DNA from: JAJCYL01 sp965206015
GTDB lineage: Bacteria; Bacteroidota; Bacteroidia; Cytophagales; Cyclobacteriaceae
Assembly: GCA_965206015.1 (NCBI GenBank)
Contig: CBDBIW010000014.1
Location: 310,001 to 374,000, forward strand
Reading direction: 5' to 3'
Length of the DNA: 64,000 bases
Of this stretch, positions 62,909 to 64,000 are shown piece by piece. Below the pieces are notes generated by a model. That model was not told the origin of the DNA and ran no database searches. It was given only the letters and a program-made list of their open reading frames with translations. Numbering within the stretch: position 1 is the stretch's first letter; every line of letters begins with the position of its first letter. Position numbers and translations under genes: made by a program.

Positions 62909-63673
62909 GTGATAACTACCTTCGAAAACTTGCCTGAAGGAAAAAAACTTTATTTCGCCAGTGATTTTCATCTAGGGGCTCCTGACTACGAGTCCAGCCT
63001 TGCAAGAGAAAAGAGAATTGTCTCTTGGCTTGAAATGATAAAATTGGATGCCGGAGGTATCTTTTTAGTTGGTGATATTTTCGATTTCTGGTTTGAATAC
63101 AAGCAGACAATTCCAAAAGGATTTACACGTTTTTTAGGTAAACTGGCTGAAATAAGTGACACTGGAATTCCGGTGATAGTATTCACCGGTAATCACGACA
63201 TGTGGATGTTTGACTATTTCCCAAAGGAGTTGAATATTAAGATTCACAGATCTACAGAGTTTTTAATGGTAAATGGGAATAAAGTTTTAATAGGACATGG
63301 TGACGGTCTTGGTCCTGGCGATCATGCCTATAAATTTTACAAGAAACTATTTAGCAATTCGGTTTGTCAAAAACTGTTTGAATGGTTACATCCAAATATC
63401 GGTATGGCGATTGCAAAATATTGGTCGAGTAAGAGTAGAATTAGCGGCAGCCATAAATCGTTAGACCTTGAGGCCGAATGGCTTATACAATATTGCCGCA
63501 AAGTTGAATCAAAGACCCATCACGACTATTACATCTTTGGTCACAGGCATGTGTCCACTGAGTTGGACCTTAGTGCTACTGCCAAATATGTCAACATAGG
63601 TGAGTGGATTGACCAATGTACTTATGCGGTTTTTGCTAATGGAAAATTGGAATTACAGACATATTCAACATAG
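62909..63673 (+). CDS. lpxH: UDP-2,3-diacylglucosamine diphosphatase
   Basis: A 254-residue metallophosphoesterase that makes lipid X in lipid A synthesis. Metal motifs in order: FASDFHLGAPD, LVGDIFDFWFEY, FTGNHDMWMFDY, GHGDGLGPGDHAYK and IFGHRHVSTEL. The start is GTG 62909. It is typical of the Bacteroidota LpxH, peripheral to the inner membrane. Confidence 0.93.
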   Translation: MITTFENLPEGKKLYFASDFHLGAPDYESSLAREKRIVSWLEMIKLDAGGIFLVGDIFDFWFEYKQTIPKGFTRFLGKLAEISDTGIPVIVFTGNHDMWMFDYFPKELNIKIHRSTEFLMVNGNKVLIGHGDGLGPGDHAYKFYKKLFSNSVCQKLFEWLHPNIGMAIAKYWSSKSRISGSHKSLDLEAEWLIQYCRKVESKTHHDYYIFGHRHVSTELDLSATAKYVNIGEWIDQCTYAVFANGKLELQTYST

Positions 63674-64000
63674 GCATTTATTCGCCGTTGTTTTCCTGAT
63701 GTTACCACTATTGGGGATTACACAAAATCTGAAAAAATCAAGGAAGTAAAAATTGATGACTCAATTGCTGTTTCTATGGACCGCAATGGTTCAATTTTTA
63801 TTGGCCATAATGGAGGAAAAATTACTAAAGCTTAAAATACTGGCGAGCCGGGTTTGATTTATTACCTCAAAAGAATGCAGCGATTCTTTATTGGAAGCAT
63901 GGACAACACTCGATATTCTTGCTTTTCATGAAGGACTCCAAAGCCTGACATTACTGAATTAGGTTCCTGACGCCTATTTATACAATTGATTTGTGGGTAT
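63665..64000 (+). pseudogene. Decayed exported-protein gene, runs off the window
   Basis: Following lpxH a signal-like stretch (HLFAVVFLMLPLLGITQ) is read in one frame, then a shift leads to KIDDSIAVSMDRNGSIFIGHNGGKI and a stop at 63833-63835, after which other frames read NTGEPGLIYY and ILAFHEGLQSLTLLN. The pieces resemble a beta-propeller-like exported protein of this phylum. At least two shifts are present; the end is beyond the window. No ATG matches the first piece (an ATT at 63665 or an internal ATG could serve). Confidence 0.6.

Overview
The window looks like a chromosomal segment from a marine or soil Bacteroidota, most likely of the Cytophagales type. The signs are AT-rich DNA; several promoters matching the Bacteroidota -7 box TAnnTTTG; Bacteroidota-typical families (IPExxxVDY, a DUF349 protein, a C10 cysteine protease with an I69-type prodomain, DUF2061 inside a sulfate-activation operon); and the neighbourhoods acpP-fabF-rnc, infC-rpmI-rplT and rplM-rpsI-rpsB-tsf. 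All names come from reading translated sequence; no database search was run.

Layout. 1-5.9 kb: START-domain protein (cut by the window edge), a broken MarR regulator, glpD and polA. 6.0-16.9 kb: an accessory island with a lone DNA methyltransferase, a frameshifted C10 protease followed by a small lipoprotein, gene remnants, and a type III restriction-modification operon (XRE regulator, res, KilA-N, GxxExxY, mod). Imperfect inverted-repeat elements lie between the blocks, and a matching 16-bp sequence lies on both sides of the restriction operon. 17-21.7 kb: a mobile-element graveyard (alpha/beta hydrolase whose 5' end is supplied by an intact-looking ISAzo13-type element, then IS982, Tn3 and IS5 pieces and a shattered M20 peptidase). 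21.9-30.4 kb: core genes nadE, rnc, fabF, acpP, IPExxxVDY, pyk, guaB, pnuC. 30.6-38.4 kb: a DUF2339/DUF3999 membrane pair, a cupin, gpmI, a lipoprotein and a twice-frameshifted universal stress protein. 38.5-44.9 kb: ABC exporter, IS5 remnant, BamE-like lipoprotein and the phenylacetyl-CoA epoxidase operon paaABCD with a PaaG-like isomerase. 45-50.9 kb: IS982 remnant, lysA, rplT-rpmI-infC, IS4 remnant, a repeat-type exported protein, and an IS982 scrap with a perfect 38-bp palindrome. 50.9-59.2 kb: tsaC, sucD, a sulfate-activation operon (tviB, DUF2061, cysC, cysD, cysN, cysQ) and a DUF349 protein. 59.5-64 kb: rplM-rpsI, rpsB-tsf, an SDR, lpxH and a decayed gene at the edge.

How the genes work together. 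The cys operon makes PAPS and removes PAP, but no PAPS or sulfite reductase is present; its linkage to a nucleotide-sugar dehydrogenase suggests PAPS for sulfated polysaccharide. The paa genes cover the ring-epoxidation and isomerisation steps of phenylacetate breakdown. The island between polA and nadE is where foreign genes collect: DNA modification, restriction, a secreted protease, and many broken mobile elements.

The most interesting items are: the repeat-bounded accessory blocks; the KilA-N gene nested between 54-bp direct repeats inside the restriction operon; 48-bp tandem repeats that each carry a start codon at the head of mod; loss of proofreading residues in PolA; an AUC start for infC; the 38-bp perfect palindrome; and the PAPS/uronate operon. 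Several frameshifts lie at or near homopolymers, so some pseudogene calls could be sequencing errors.
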